Shown here: in pieces, positions 51,893 through 60,932 of the stretch
How the letters are laid out: the number at the start of each line of letters is the position of its first letter
How positions within the stretch are numbered: position 1 is the stretch's first letter
Assembly: GCF_002806995.1 (NCBI RefSeq)
Contig: NZ_NIHE01000002.1
Span: 372,001 to 436,000 of the forward strand
Reading direction: 5' to 3'
Source of the DNA: Confluentibacter lentus
GTDB lineage: Bacteria; Bacteroidota; Bacteroidia; Flavobacteriales; Flavobacteriaceae
DNA: 64,000 bases
Program-made: the position numbers and the translations under genes
The notes under the pieces: generated by a model
Told to the model about the DNA's origin: nothing
Seen by the model: only the letters and a program-made list of their open reading frames with translations
Database searches by the model: none

Positions 51893-52954
51893 ATGAAGAT
51901 TAAACTTTTAACATTGGGTATAGCAATGTCGTTTTTAACCAATCAAGCACAAAACATTCCGCTCTACATTGGCACCTATACAGATGGCACCAGCGAAGGC
52001 ATTTATAAATTAGAATTTAACCCAGCAACTGGGGAACTTAGTAATTTACAATTAGCAGGAATTACTCAAAGCCCATCATTTATAGCCTATTCACCAAACA
52101 AAAAGTATTTGTATGCCGTCAACGAAAGTCTTGAGGGCTTTGTTACCGCCTACAAAGTTCAAGAAAATGGCCAGTTGCAATTTTTAAACAAAGTAGCCAG
52201 TAACGGCAAAGCGCCTTGTCATATTTCATTGAACAAACAAGGAAATAAAGCTGTTGTATCCAATTATAGTGGAGGCACTGCGTCCATTTATAGCATTGCA
52301 AGGGATGGGAAACTTAATGAAGCGTCACAGATTTTTGATTTTAATACGGCAGACAGGAAATCACATGCGCACTCAGCACAATTTTTTAGAGACGACTTAT
52401 TTATCGCCGATTTAGGCATGAATACCTTATATCAATACAAATTAAAAAATGACACGTATGAATTAGCCTTACCAAACATTGTTAAGATGGAAGGAAACCC
52501 AGGGCCTCGCCATTTCGCCATGACAAAAACAGGTCAATTTATCTATATTATTAATGAATATGGAAGTTCGGTAACCTCGGTTAAAAAAACAGATACTGGT
52601 TTTGAACAGATTGATTACGATTCAACCCTAGATGAAAACTATAAAGGGGAAAATTCGTGTGCCGATATTCATTTGTCAAAAAATGAACTTTACTTATACG
52701 GTTCCAACAGAGGCGAAAATTCCATTGTCGTCTATAAAAGAAATAAAATAGATGGTACTATTAAAAAGGTTCAAACCATGCCCGTTCATGGTGATTGGCC
52801 AAGAAACTTTACGCTAGACCCCACAGGCAAATTTTTATTGGTAGCCAATCAAAGAAGTCATAATATCACTGTTTTTAGGATTGACGCCCCAACAGGAAAA
52901 CTCTCTTTTTTAAACGAGGTAAAAGTGCCCAGTCCTGTTTGTTTATTGTTTTAA
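51893..52954 (+). CDS. Exported lactonase-family beta-propeller protein (YbhE/Pgl-like)
   Basis: A 353-residue protein with a signal peptide (about residues 1-19) and then a seven-bladed propeller of the lactonase family that includes 6-phosphogluconolactonase (YbhE type). Typical segments are 'LYIGTYTDGTSEGIYKLEF', 'YLYAVNE', 'PCHISLNKQGNKAVVSNYSG' and 'GPRHFAMTKTGQFIYIINE'. Because it is exported, 6-phosphogluconolactone is an unlikely substrate; a periplasmic sugar lactone is more plausible. Single gene with its own -7 box. Confidence 0.85.
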   Translation: MKIKLLTLGIAMSFLTNQAQNIPLYIGTYTDGTSEGIYKLEFNPATGELSNLQLAGITQSPSFIAYSPNKKYLYAVNESLEGFVTAYKVQENGQLQFLNKVASNGKAPCHISLNKQGNKAVVSNYSGGTASIYSIARDGKLNEASQIFDFNTADRKSHAHSAQFFRDDLFIADLGMNTLYQYKLKNDTYELALPNIVKMEGNPGPRHFAMTKTGQFIYIINEYGSSVTSVKKTDTGFEQIDYDSTLDENYKGENSCADIHLSKNELYLYGSNRGENSIVVYKRNKIDGTIKKVQTMPVHGDWPRNFTLDPTGKFLLVANQRSHNITVFRIDAPTGKLSFLNEVKVPSPVCLLF

Positions 52955-52972
52955 GAAAAGTCCAATTATTAA

Positions 52973-53002
52973 TTGTTAATTATTAATTATTAATTATCTT
53001 TG
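52973..53002 (+). promoter_or_regulatory. rpsP-rimM promoter
   Basis: TTG at 52973-52975, 19 nt, then TATCTTTG at 52995-53002: a textbook Bacteroidota -33/-7 pair. The spacer is made of TTAATTA tandem repeats. Start codon at 53050. Confidence 0.75.
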
Positions 53003-53049
53003 CGCCCTTATTAATAACCGAGGTCGAGAACCTCAAATAATTAATTATT

Positions 53050-53598
53050 ATGCCTGTAAAAATTAGATTACAAAGACATGGTAAAAAAGGGAAACCTTTT
53101 TACTGGATCGTAGCAGCCGATGCACGTTCAAAAAGAGATGGTAAATACCTAGAAAAATTAGGAACTTACAACCCAAACACAAATCCAGCTAGTATCGATT
53201 TAAATGTTGATGGTGCCGTAACTTGGTTACAAAATGGTGCGCAGCCAACAGATACAGCTAAAGCTATTTTATCTTATAAAGGTGCTTTACTTAAAAATCA
53301 TTTAGTAGGTGGTGTTAGAAAAGGTGCTTTAACAGAAGAACAAGCTGAAGCAAAATTCACTGCTTGGTTAGATGAAAAAGCAGGAAAAGTTGGTGCAAAA
53401 ACAGATGGTTTAGCAAAAGCGCAAGCGGAGGCTAAAGCAAAAGCTTTAGAAGCTGAAAAAGCTGCTAATGAAGCTCGTATTGCTGCCGCAGTTCCAGTTG
53501 CTGAAGAAGTAGCGGAAGAAGAAGTAGAAGCTGTTGTTGAAGAAACAGCAGAGGCTACAACTGAAGAAGCAGCTCCTGAAGTTAAAGAAGAAGAATAA
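53050..53598 (+). CDS. rpsP: 30S ribosomal protein S16
   Basis: Small-subunit ribosomal protein. The N-terminal 80 residues are the S16 domain ('MPVKIRLQRHGKKGKPFYWI', 'DARSKRDGKYLEKLGTYNP'). It is 182 residues long, whereas the E. coli protein is about 82. The extra C-terminal part is Ala/Lys- then Glu-rich and low complexity, an extension common in Bacteroidota and without known function. It is followed by a terminator and then rimM, the 30S maturation factor. Confidence 0.97.
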   Translation: MPVKIRLQRHGKKGKPFYWIVAADARSKRDGKYLEKLGTYNPNTNPASIDLNVDGAVTWLQNGAQPTDTAKAILSYKGALLKNHLVGGVRKGALTEEQAEAKFTAWLDEKAGKVGAKTDGLAKAQAEAKAKALEAEKAANEARIAAAVPVAEEVAEEEVEAVVEETAEATTEEAAPEVKEEE

Positions 53599-53620
53599 AA
53601 AACAGTATTTTTATACTTTT

Positions 53621-53649
53621 AAACTCCGATATAACTATCGGAGTTTTTT
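53621..53649 (+). terminator. Terminator after rpsP
   Basis: AAACTCCGAT (53621-53630) pairs with ATCGGAGTTT (53637-53646), followed by T residues. It may allow partial read-through into rimM. Confidence 0.8.
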
Positions 53650-53716
53650 ATGCATAAAAGTTTCCATTTTGAAAATTCCCTTGAAGAAGAGAATTCCTTA
53701 TTTTTAATATTGAAAG

Positions 53717-53736
53717 ATTTCCGCCTTCGCGGAAAT
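53717..53736. repeat. Palindromic hairpin before rimM
   Basis: ATTTCCGC, CTTC loop, GCGGAAAT: a perfect 8-bp stem of the same TTCCGC...GCGGAA style as the larger palindrome after apaG. Confidence 0.55.
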
Positions 53737-53755
53737 GAAAAATATCCGTTTTTCA

Positions 53756-54280
53756 ATGAAAAAAGAAGATTGTTTTTACTTAGGTAAAATTGTTAGAAAA
53801 TATAGTTTTAATGGGGAGTTGCTTATAAAACTAGATACTGACGAACCCGAACTTTATGAAAATTTAGATGCCATGTTTGTTGACGTTCGCGGCACATTCA
53901 TTCCATTTTTTATAGAACATTCCCAACTTCATAAATCCGATTTACTACGTGTGCTATTTGAGGATGTTACCAATGAAGCGGATGCCGATGCGCTCATAAA
54001 AAGTGAGGTATATTTACCTTTGGAGTTCTTACCTAAACTAGAAGGCAATAAATTTTATTTTCATGAAGTGATTGGTTTTACCATGGAAGACAAAAACTAT
54101 GGTAAAGTCGGCATTATTAAATCCATTAACGACACCACAGCGCAAGCTCTTTTTGAAGTCGAAAATGATGGTAAGGAAATCTTAATCCCCATGAATGATC
54201 AATTTATTGTAAAAGTGGATAGAAAAACAAAAACCATTATTGTGGATACGCCTGAGGGGTTAATTGATTTATATCTATAG
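53756..54280 (+). CDS. rimM: Ribosome maturation factor RimM
   Basis: 30S processing factor that binds S19 and assists maturation of the 16S 3' domain. I chose the Met at 53756 ('MKKEDCFYLGKIVRKYSFNG'), the usual family N-terminus, giving 174 residues; the frame opens 7 codons earlier within a hairpin. The RimM domain (about 10-95) and PRC-barrel ('FYFHEVIGFTMEDKNYGKVG', 'ILIPMNDQFIVKVD') are both present. It follows rpsP, the standard arrangement. Confidence 0.95.
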   Translation: MKKEDCFYLGKIVRKYSFNGELLIKLDTDEPELYENLDAMFVDVRGTFIPFFIEHSQLHKSDLLRVLFEDVTNEADADALIKSEVYLPLEFLPKLEGNKFYFHEVIGFTMEDKNYGKVGIIKSINDTTAQALFEVENDGKEILIPMNDQFIVKVDRKTKTIIVDTPEGLIDLYL

Positions 54281-54302
54281 AAAATTCCAAACTTAAAACA
54301 AC

Positions 54303-54726
54303 AAATTCCAAAACTTAAGAGTCTAATTTCAATTTATTCATGGAAGATAAAAAAATATATGATTTGGAAGAACGCACTTATATATTTGCAAAAAATTGTA
54401 GATTATTAATTCAATCGCTTCCAAAAAATCTATCCAATATTGAAGACGGAAAACAATTAATTCGTTCATCTGCATCAATTGCAGCAAATTACATTGAAGC
54501 TAACGAAAAACTTGGCGAAAAAGACTTTAAATTTAGACTGAGAATTGCTAGGAAAGAAGCCAAAGAGACTTTACTTTGGTTAAAACTTTTAAAAGATTTA
54601 AACTACAATTTTGTTAGCGAATTAGAAATACTATTAAATGAAGCAGAAGAATTGCGCAAAATTTTATCTGCAATAATCAATAAATCCTAAAACCATTTGG
54701 ATTTTATAATTTAAAATTTGGAATTT
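54303..54726. repeat. 10-bp inverted repeat around the four-helix protein gene
   Basis: AAATTCCAAA at 54303-54312 and its reverse complement at 54717-54726 flank the gene at 54340. A further AAATTCCAAA-like copy lies at 54282. Confidence 0.5.
54340..54690 (+). CDS. Four-helix bundle protein (S23/IVP family)
   Basis: A 116-residue all-helical protein of the four-helix bundle family first known from open frames in 23S rRNA intervening sequences. Family features are 'DLEERTYIFAKNCRLLIQSL', 'LIRSSASIAANYIEA' and 'FRLRIARKEAKETLLWLKLL'. The function is unknown; such genes are scattered and numerous in Bacteroidota. It interrupts the rimM-methyltransferase pair and is bracketed by a 10-bp inverted repeat, suggesting insertion. 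Confidence 0.9.
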   Translation: MEDKKIYDLEERTYIFAKNCRLLIQSLPKNLSNIEDGKQLIRSSASIAANYIEANEKLGEKDFKFRLRIARKEAKETLLWLKLLKDLNYNFVSELEILLNEAEELRKILSAIINKS

Positions 54727-54728
54727 AT

Positions 54729-55439
54729 TTGAACCCATTCAAATTCAAACAATTTACAGTACAACAAGATAAATGTGCCATGAAAATTGGCACCGATGCC
54801 GTGTTACTTGGTGCTTGGACTTATATAGAAAATAATCCGTTTTCCATTTTAGATATTGGTGCAGGCACTGGTATTTTAAGTTTGATGTTAGCGCAACGTT
54901 CTTCTGCTGAAACGATTGATGCTATTGAAATTGATGATAATGCCTACGAACAATGTGTCAATAATTTTGAGGAATCGCCTTGGGGAGATAGATTATTTTG
55001 TTATCATGCGTCATTAGAAGAATTTATTGAAGACATGGAAGAGCAATACGATTTAATCATCTGTAATCCTCCGTTCTATAGTGAAGATTATAAAACAGAA
55101 AAATCATCTCGTGATTTGGCGCGTTTTCAAGATGCTATGCCCTTTGAACATTTAATTGAAAGCGTCTCAAAATTACTTTCTGAAGAAGGCGTATTTTCAG
55201 TAATAATTCCTTTCAAAGAAGAAGATACATTTATTGCTCTGGCTTCAAAATATAATCTCTTTCCAAATCGGATATTGCACGTTAAAGGCAATCCTTCTTC
55301 CGAAATAAAACGAAGCCTTATGGCGTTTTCTTTCAGTGAAAACAATACGAAAATAAGTGAATTAATTATTGAGACTGAAAGGCATCAATACACTGAAGAT
55401 CACATTAAACTGACGAAAGATTTCTATTTAAAAATGTAA
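54729..55439 (+). CDS. tRNA1(Val) A37 N6-methyltransferase (YfiC/TrmN6-like)
   Basis: A 236-residue class I methyltransferase. SAM motif 'ILDIGAGTGILSLMLAQRS' is at about residues 40-58, acidic 'AIEIDDNAYEQC' follows, and the N6-adenine methylation motif NPPF is at 113-116 ('IICNPPFYSED'). In E. coli YfiC methylates A37 of tRNA1(Val). The first codon is TTG at 54729, giving the conserved 'MNPFKFKQFTVQQDKCAMKI' N-terminus, so I keep it. Confidence 0.88.
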   Translation: MNPFKFKQFTVQQDKCAMKIGTDAVLLGAWTYIENNPFSILDIGAGTGILSLMLAQRSSAETIDAIEIDDNAYEQCVNNFEESPWGDRLFCYHASLEEFIEDMEEQYDLIICNPPFYSEDYKTEKSSRDLARFQDAMPFEHLIESVSKLLSEEGVFSVIIPFKEEDTFIALASKYNLFPNRILHVKGNPSSEIKRSLMAFSFSENNTKISELIIETERHQYTEDHIKLTKDFYLKM

Positions 55440-55547
55440 TCAAATCGATATAGATTAATTAAATTTGAGAGATTACAATGATGATTTTTCAAAAAAATCA
55501 ATGATTTGTTAATTATTTTCTTTTGAAAATCTTTAATCCTAATCTTT

Positions 55548-56726
55548 ATGAAGCCAGATTTATTCGAATCTCCAGACTATTACCATCTTGACGATTTACT
55601 CACTGATGAACATAAATTGGTAAGAAGTGCTACGCGTGATTGGGTGAAGCGTGACGTATCTCCCATTATTGAAGAATATGCCCAAAAAGCCAAATTCCCA
55701 ATGCAAATTATTAGTGGACTGGCAGACATTGGTGCATTTGGCCCTTATATTCCAGTAGAATATGGCGGTGCAGGCCTAGACCAAATCTCTTATGGATTAA
55801 TGATGCAGGAAATTGAACGTGGCGATTCGGGAATTCGTAGTACAGCTTCTGTGCAATCCTCATTGGTTATGTATCCTATTTGGAAATATGGCAATGAGGA
55901 ACAACGCCAAAAATATCTACCAAAACTGGCAAGTGGTGAATGGATGGGCTGTTTTGGATTAACGGAGCCAGATCATGGCAGCAATCCTGCGGATATGGTA
56001 ACCCATTTTAAAGATAAAGGCGACCATTATTTACTTAATGGTGCAAAAATGTGGATATCAAACGCCCCGTTTGCACAAGTAGCCATTGTTTGGGCAAAAG
56101 ATGAAAACGCACGCATTCATGGCTTGATAGTAGAACGTGGTATGGAAGGATTTTCAACACCCGAAACTCATAATAAATGGTCGCTTCGCGCTTCTTCAAC
56201 TGGCGAATTGATTTTTAATAATGTCAAAGTCCCTAAAGAAAATATATTGCCCAATAAATCTGGTTTAGGCGCACCTCTGGGGTGTTTGGATTCTGCTCGT
56301 TATGGTATTGCTTGGGGCGCAATTGGTGCGGCGATGGATTGTTATGATACGGCTCTTCGTTACAGTAAAGAACGTATGCAATTTGGAAAACCCATTGGGC
56401 AATTTCAACTTCAGCAAAAAAAACTGGCTGAAATGATTACTGAAATCACCAAAGCCCAACTTTTAACATGGCGCTTGGGTATGTTGCGTAATGAGGGCAA
56501 AGCAACTTCGGCACAAATATCAATGGCAAAACGTAATAATGTGAATATGGCGATTAACATTGCCCGTGAAGCGAGACAAATACTCGGTGGCATGGGAATT
56601 ACCGGCGAATACTCCATCATGCGGCACTCCATGAATCTTGAAAGCGTGATTACTTATGAAGGCACACACGACATCCATCTATTAATTACAGGTTTAGATA
56701 TTACTGGATTGAATGCGTTTAAATGA
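55548..56726 (+). CDS. Acyl-CoA dehydrogenase, glutaryl-CoA dehydrogenase type
   Basis: A 392-residue FAD-dependent dehydrogenase. 'GCFGLTEPDHGSNPADM' and 'LNGAKMWISNAPFAQVAIVW' bind FAD and substrate. The catalytic base is Glu371 in 'VITYEGTHDIHLLITG', a context typical of glutaryl-CoA dehydrogenases, which both oxidise and decarboxylate to crotonyl-CoA. 'SIMRHSMNLESVITYEG' supports that subgroup. Other short-chain acyl-CoA substrates cannot be excluded. No lysine-degradation genes are adjacent. Confidence 0.88.
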   Translation: MKPDLFESPDYYHLDDLLTDEHKLVRSATRDWVKRDVSPIIEEYAQKAKFPMQIISGLADIGAFGPYIPVEYGGAGLDQISYGLMMQEIERGDSGIRSTASVQSSLVMYPIWKYGNEEQRQKYLPKLASGEWMGCFGLTEPDHGSNPADMVTHFKDKGDHYLLNGAKMWISNAPFAQVAIVWAKDENARIHGLIVERGMEGFSTPETHNKWSLRASSTGELIFNNVKVPKENILPNKSGLGAPLGCLDSARYGIAWGAIGAAMDCYDTALRYSKERMQFGKPIGQFQLQQKKLAEMITEITKAQLLTWRLGMLRNEGKATSAQISMAKRNNVNMAINIAREARQILGGMGITGEYSIMRHSMNLESVITYEGTHDIHLLITGLDITGLNAFK

Positions 56727-56830
56727 AAATCATAAGCTGTTCTAATGGCTTATTGGAATGGATAAATCAAAAATTAATTCCTTCATATTTTCGAGAAACA
56801 TTTTATTGAAATTTATTTATTTTTACTCAT

Positions 56831-57730
56831 ATGCTTTCATCCAGAAAAAGACTAGATAACGCTTATAAAAATGCAAAAATCATCGCCTTTGATGATACCA
56901 GTAAATTCATTTTATTTAGTGATTGCCATCGTGGCGATAATAGCTTTGCCGATGATTTTGCAAATAATCGAAACATATATTTTCATGCATTAAAACATTA
57001 TTATGCCGAAGGGTTTCAATATTGCGAAATAGGTGATGGCGATGAGCTCTGGGAAAACCTGTTTTTTAAATCCATTTTTGAAGCCCACAAAAATGTATAT
57101 ATGTTGATGAAGGATTTTCATCAGCAAAACCGCTTACACATGATTTGGGGAAACCATGATATGGTTTACAGAAATCCAGATTTTGTAAAAAAGCATTTAT
57201 CAACGTATTTCGACCCAAAAACAGGTGAAAATGTCCCACTGTTTACCAACATCCATTACCATGAAGGCCTCATTTTAAAACATACAGAAACCAATCAGCA
57301 ACTATTTTTAACCCATGGCCATCAAGCAGATTGGTGGAATTATTTATTTTGGAAATGGAGTCGTTTTATGGTTCGAGTTCTTTGGAAACCATTAAATGTT
57401 ATGGGCATTGCCGATCCTACCAGTCCCGCGAAAAACTATAAAGAACTTATAAGGGTTGAAAGAAGAACCAAAAGGTGGATTATTGGAAATAATAATTTAA
57501 TAACCATTACCGGACACACGCACAGACCACGTTTTCCAGAGCCTGGAGACATTGCATATTTTAACGCTGGAAGTTGTGTTCACCCTAGAAGCATCACTGG
57601 TATAGAAATTGAAAATGGGGAAATAGCACTTATAAAATGGGAAATAGACACCAATGACGATGGTGTACTTCAAATTTTTAGATATGTTTTAGAAGGTCCA
57701 AGAAAACTATTGGATTATAAAACCAATTAA
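56831..57730 (+). CDS. Calcineurin-like metallophosphoesterase
   Basis: A 299-residue phosphoesterase with the five metal-binding motifs: 'LFSDCHRGDN', 'IGDGDELWEN', 'IWGNHDMVY', 'LTHGHQADWW' and 'TITGHTHRPRF'. The overall pattern is like that of bacterial UDP-diacylglucosamine hydrolase-type or related enzymes, but the substrate cannot be told. Its 3' end overlaps the convergent ferredoxin gene by 4 nt. Confidence 0.88.
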   Translation: MLSSRKRLDNAYKNAKIIAFDDTSKFILFSDCHRGDNSFADDFANNRNIYFHALKHYYAEGFQYCEIGDGDELWENLFFKSIFEAHKNVYMLMKDFHQQNRLHMIWGNHDMVYRNPDFVKKHLSTYFDPKTGENVPLFTNIHYHEGLILKHTETNQQLFLTHGHQADWWNYLFWKWSRFMVRVLWKPLNVMGIADPTSPAKNYKELIRVERRTKRWIIGNNNLITITGHTHRPRFPEPGDIAYFNAGSCVHPRSITGIEIENGEIALIKWEIDTNDDGVLQIFRYVLEGPRKLLDYKTN

Positions 57731-58056
57731 CTCTCAGGAGCTAATGCAACCTCCAAACCTTCCATATCTGGTGTCATTTGTATTTGACAACCCAATCTAC
57801 TATTATCCTTCACATTAAATGCTTCAGATAACATAGCTTCTTCATCATCGCCCATTTCTGGCAATTCCGTATCACTTAAAACATAACACTGACAAGATGC
57901 ACACATCGCCATACCGCCGCAAACACCAATGGTTCCCTCAGGAGCCAATTCGTAAGACCTAACTACTTCCATAAGGTTCATAGCCATATCTGTTGGTGCT
58001 AATACGGTGTGCTCTATTCCTTCTCTATCAGTTATTTTTATTGTAATATCAGACAT
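57727..58056 (-). CDS. 2Fe-2S ferredoxin (adrenodoxin type)
   Basis: A 109-residue soluble ferredoxin with ligands in 'GVCGGMAMCASCQCYVL' (C-x5-C-x2-C) and 'RLGCQIQMTPD' (the fourth Cys). It is an acidic, adrenodoxin-like electron carrier. It is transcribed divergently from the rseC-rnf operon, which makes it a plausible but unproven redox partner. Confidence 0.93.
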   Translation of the reverse strand: MSDITIKITDREGIEHTVLAPTDMAMNLMEVVRSYELAPEGTIGVCGGMAMCASCQCYVLSDTELPEMGDDEEAMLSEAFNVKDNSRLGCQIQMTPDMEGLEVALAPES

Positions 58057-58284
58057 GCAAATTTTTTTTTTGGCAAAAATAGCAAAAAAACCATAACTCC
58101 TACTAATTTAATAGACTAATTGTGTGTCTTAACTATTTTAATACTAAAAACACTCTTTTTTTATAAGAATTTTAATTCTAAAAAGGACAAAATAAGTTCA
58201 TTCTAAACCTGATATAAATCATATTATTCCCTATATGAATATACTACTTTCACATAGTAATTTATTATGTAATTGGAATATTAT

Positions 58285-58713
58285 ATGCTTTCGGAATTAA
58301 CTAATAAAAACACGTTCGTTCACTATGGAATTATTTCTAAAATAGTGGGTGATTCCATTACAGTTAATTTAGAACAAAATATACATTGTGAATCCTGCCA
58401 TGCCAAAGGAACTTGTGGTATTTCAGACTCTGAAACAAAGAAAATTGAAGTAACAAACCCCAACGATACGTTTAAAACCAAAGAACGAGTTTGTGTGGTT
58501 TTAAAAAAAACATTGGGTTTAAAAGCTATCTTATGGGCCTATATAATTCCTTTTACTCTAATGTTCGCTACTCTAATAATAAGCTCTAACATTTTAAAAG
58601 AATTGGCAGCGGGAATACTATCTCTTTTGGTATTACTTCCTTATTATTTAATCCTGTATTTTTTTAAAAATACCTTTAAAAGTATATTCAAAATCTCCAT
58701 ATTAAAAACATAA
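58285..58713 (+). CDS. rseC: RseC/SoxR-reducing system protein
   Basis: A 142-residue protein starting at the ATG at 58285 (the frame is open from a TTG at 58273). A Cys motif 'IHCESCHAKGTCGIS' near residue 40 precedes two adjacent membrane helices (about 82-122). RseC-like proteins accompany Rnf/Rsx operons and help keep SoxR reduced in E. coli. It is the first gene of the rnf operon, 5 nt before rnfB. Confidence 0.88.
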   Translation: MLSELTNKNTFVHYGIISKIVGDSITVNLEQNIHCESCHAKGTCGISDSETKKIEVTNPNDTFKTKERVCVVLKKTLGLKAILWAYIIPFTLMFATLIISSNILKELAAGILSLLVLLPYYLILYFFKNTFKSIFKISILKT

Positions 58714-58718
58714 TTGAA

Positions 58719-59609
58719 ATGTCTGATTCCATTTTATATAGTGTTCTTTTATTAGCTTCTCTAGGGGTGGTCGCAGCCATTATGTTGTATGTGGTTTCTA
58801 AAAAATTCTATGTATTTGAAAATCCTTTAATTACGGAAGTAGAAGAATTATTGCCATCGGCAAATTGTGGTGGCTGTGGTTCACCTGGTTGCAAAGCGTT
58901 TGCTGAAAAACTTGTTAATACGGAAGATATTTCAGATTTATTTTGCCCCGTAGGAGGAAATGAGGTCATGAAACAAGTAGCCTATGTTTTAGGTAAAGCA
59001 GTTGCCGAAAAAGATCCTACCCTTGCTGTTTTACGCTGTCAAGGCGGCTGTGATGTGAGACCAAAAACCACTGAATACCAAGGACCAAGAACCTGTGCCA
59101 TTTCTGCCATGATTTATAGCGGGGAAACCGATTGCCAATATGGTTGTTTAGGCGATGGCGATTGTGTTAAAGTTTGCAAGTTCGATGCCATGTACATGGA
59201 TGAATCCACTGGCTTGCCTGTAATTATAACAGATAAATGTACCTCGTGTGGTGCTTGTGTTGAGGCTTGCCCTAGAGACATCATTGAAATGCGTCCAAAA
59301 CATAAAAGAGATTTAAAAATTTTTGTTGGTTGCCTAAATGAAGATAAGGCCGGTATTGCTAAAAAAGCATGCGACGTGGCCTGTATTGGATGCTCTAAAT
59401 GCCAAGATATATGCCCTAAAGACGCCGTTTTAATGGTAAATAATTTGGCCTATATAGACCCTGTAATATGTACCCTTTGCAGAAAATGTGTAGAAGTTTG
59501 TCCAACAAATTCTATTATAGAAACAAACTTTCCTCCAAAAAAAGTGAAAAAGGTTGAGTCAGAATCTGAAGCGAATGTGGAATCCATAAACTTAAAAACC
59601 GATGCTTAA
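58719..59609 (+). CDS. rnfB: Rnf complex subunit B
   Basis: Ferredoxin-accepting Fe-S subunit of the ion-pumping Rnf complex. It has one N-terminal helix (about residues 5-26). The 4Fe-4S domain has 'NCGGCGSPGCKAFAEKLV' with Cys in 'DLFCPVGG'. Then come ferredoxin-like cluster motifs such as 'CTSCGACVEACPRDII', 'CIGCSKCQDICPKDAV' and 'CTLCRKCVEVCPTNSI'. It is 296 residues long, in the range of the longer RnfB forms, and overlaps rnfC by 8 nt. Confidence 0.95.
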   Translation: MSDSILYSVLLLASLGVVAAIMLYVVSKKFYVFENPLITEVEELLPSANCGGCGSPGCKAFAEKLVNTEDISDLFCPVGGNEVMKQVAYVLGKAVAEKDPTLAVLRCQGGCDVRPKTTEYQGPRTCAISAMIYSGETDCQYGCLGDGDCVKVCKFDAMYMDESTGLPVIITDKCTSCGACVEACPRDIIEMRPKHKRDLKIFVGCLNEDKAGIAKKACDVACIGCSKCQDICPKDAVLMVNNLAYIDPVICTLCRKCVEVCPTNSIIETNFPPKKVKKVESESEANVESINLKTDA

Positions 59610-60930
59610 AACATTTCCAAAAGGCGGCATTCATCCTCCAGAAAATAAAATCACGTCATCCAAAGGCATCAAAAAAATGACCTTACCTAAAGTGGTTTAT
59701 GTACCCATATCGCAACACATTGGTATTCCCGCAGAAATAACAGTGGATGTAAAAGACAAAGTAGACATTGGCCAAGTAATAGCTAAATCAGGCGGATTTA
59801 TGTCTTCAAACATACATTCGCCAGTGGCTGGCACAGTTACCAAACTAGACAAAATAATTGATACCAGTGGTTACAAAAAACAATGTATTGTAATAAGAAC
59901 CGATCTTAAAGATGAATCTAATTTTAAAGATACAGCATACCCTTTAAAAACAACCATCACATTAGAACCTAAAGACATCTTACAAAAAATAAATGATTCA
60001 GGTATTGTTGGTTTAGGAGGCGCCACGTTTCCGTCACATGTTAAATTAAGCATTAAAGAAGGCACAAAACTAGACCACCTCATCATTAATGGTGTGGAAT
60101 GCGAACCTTATTTAACCGCAGACCATCGATTGATGCTTGAAAAAGCAGAAGAAATTATAGTCGGCATCAAGATTTTAATGTTCGCTTTACATATTAACAA
60201 AGCTATCATTGGGATTGAAAACAATAAAGCTGATGCCATTGAGACATTTAAAAGGATAATAACTAAAGACGACAACATTAAGATTGCTGCTTTAAAAGTA
60301 AAGTACCCACAAGGGGGTGAAAAACAATTGGTACGAGCTTTACTAAAAAGAGAAGTCCCCAAAAACGGATTGCCTTTAGATGTTGGTGTCATTGTTCATA
60401 ATGTAGGGACCATTTTTGCCATTTACCAAGCCATCCAGCATAATATCCCTTTAATAGAACGTGTCGTTACCGTAACCGGTAAAAAATTAGAAAACCCATC
60501 AAATTATTGGGTTAAAATAGGAACACCGATTACAGATTTAGTAAATGAAGTTGGGGGTTTGCCCGAAGGCACTCGAAAAATTGTGAATGGTGGCCCCATG
60601 ATGGGAAAGGCCATAAAAAACATGGACGTTCCTGTGACTAAAGGTACTTCTGGAATTCTAGTTATTTCTGAAGACGAAGCCAGCAGAGGGGAACCAAAAA
60701 ACTGTATCAGATGTGGTGAATGTGTCGATGTATGCCCTATGGGATTAGAACCTCATCTATTAATGAATTTATCAGAAAAAGGTATGTATGAAAAAGCAAG
60801 TGCAGAAGACATTATGACCTGTATTGAATGTGGTTCTTGCAGTTATGTTTGCCCGTCACACCGACCTTTATTGGATTATATACGCTTCGGAAAAAATAGT
60901 GTCAAAAAAATGAATACCTCAAAAAATTAA
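59602..60930 (+). CDS. rnfC: Rnf complex subunit C
   Basis: Peripheral subunit that exchanges electrons with NAD(H). The N-terminal 'GGIHPPENKITSSKG' and barrel-sandwich region precede the NADH/FMN-binding domain ('GLGGATFPSHVKLSI', 'NGVECEPYLTADHRLM'). Two 4Fe-4S clusters follow, ligated by 'CIRCGECVDVCPMGLEP' and 'CIECGSCSYVCPSHRPLLDY'. At 442 residues it lacks the long Ala/Lys-rich tail of the enterobacterial RsxC. Confidence 0.95.
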   Translation: MLKTFPKGGIHPPENKITSSKGIKKMTLPKVVYVPISQHIGIPAEITVDVKDKVDIGQVIAKSGGFMSSNIHSPVAGTVTKLDKIIDTSGYKKQCIVIRTDLKDESNFKDTAYPLKTTITLEPKDILQKINDSGIVGLGGATFPSHVKLSIKEGTKLDHLIINGVECEPYLTADHRLMLEKAEEIIVGIKILMFALHINKAIIGIENNKADAIETFKRIITKDDNIKIAALKVKYPQGGEKQLVRALLKREVPKNGLPLDVGVIVHNVGTIFAIYQAIQHNIPLIERVVTVTGKKLENPSNYWVKIGTPITDLVNEVGGLPEGTRKIVNGGPMMGKAIKNMDVPVTKGTSGILVISEDEASRGEPKNCIRCGECVDVCPMGLEPHLLMNLSEKGMYEKASAEDIMTCIECGSCSYVCPSHRPLLDYIRFGKNSVKKMNTSKN

Positions 60931-60932
60931 AC

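Noticed and set aside
54787-54802. TGGCACCGATGCCGTG, a second -24/-12-like match
   Set aside because: It lies inside the conserved SAM-methyltransferase coding sequence with no activator sites nearby. It shows that isolated matches occur by chance.
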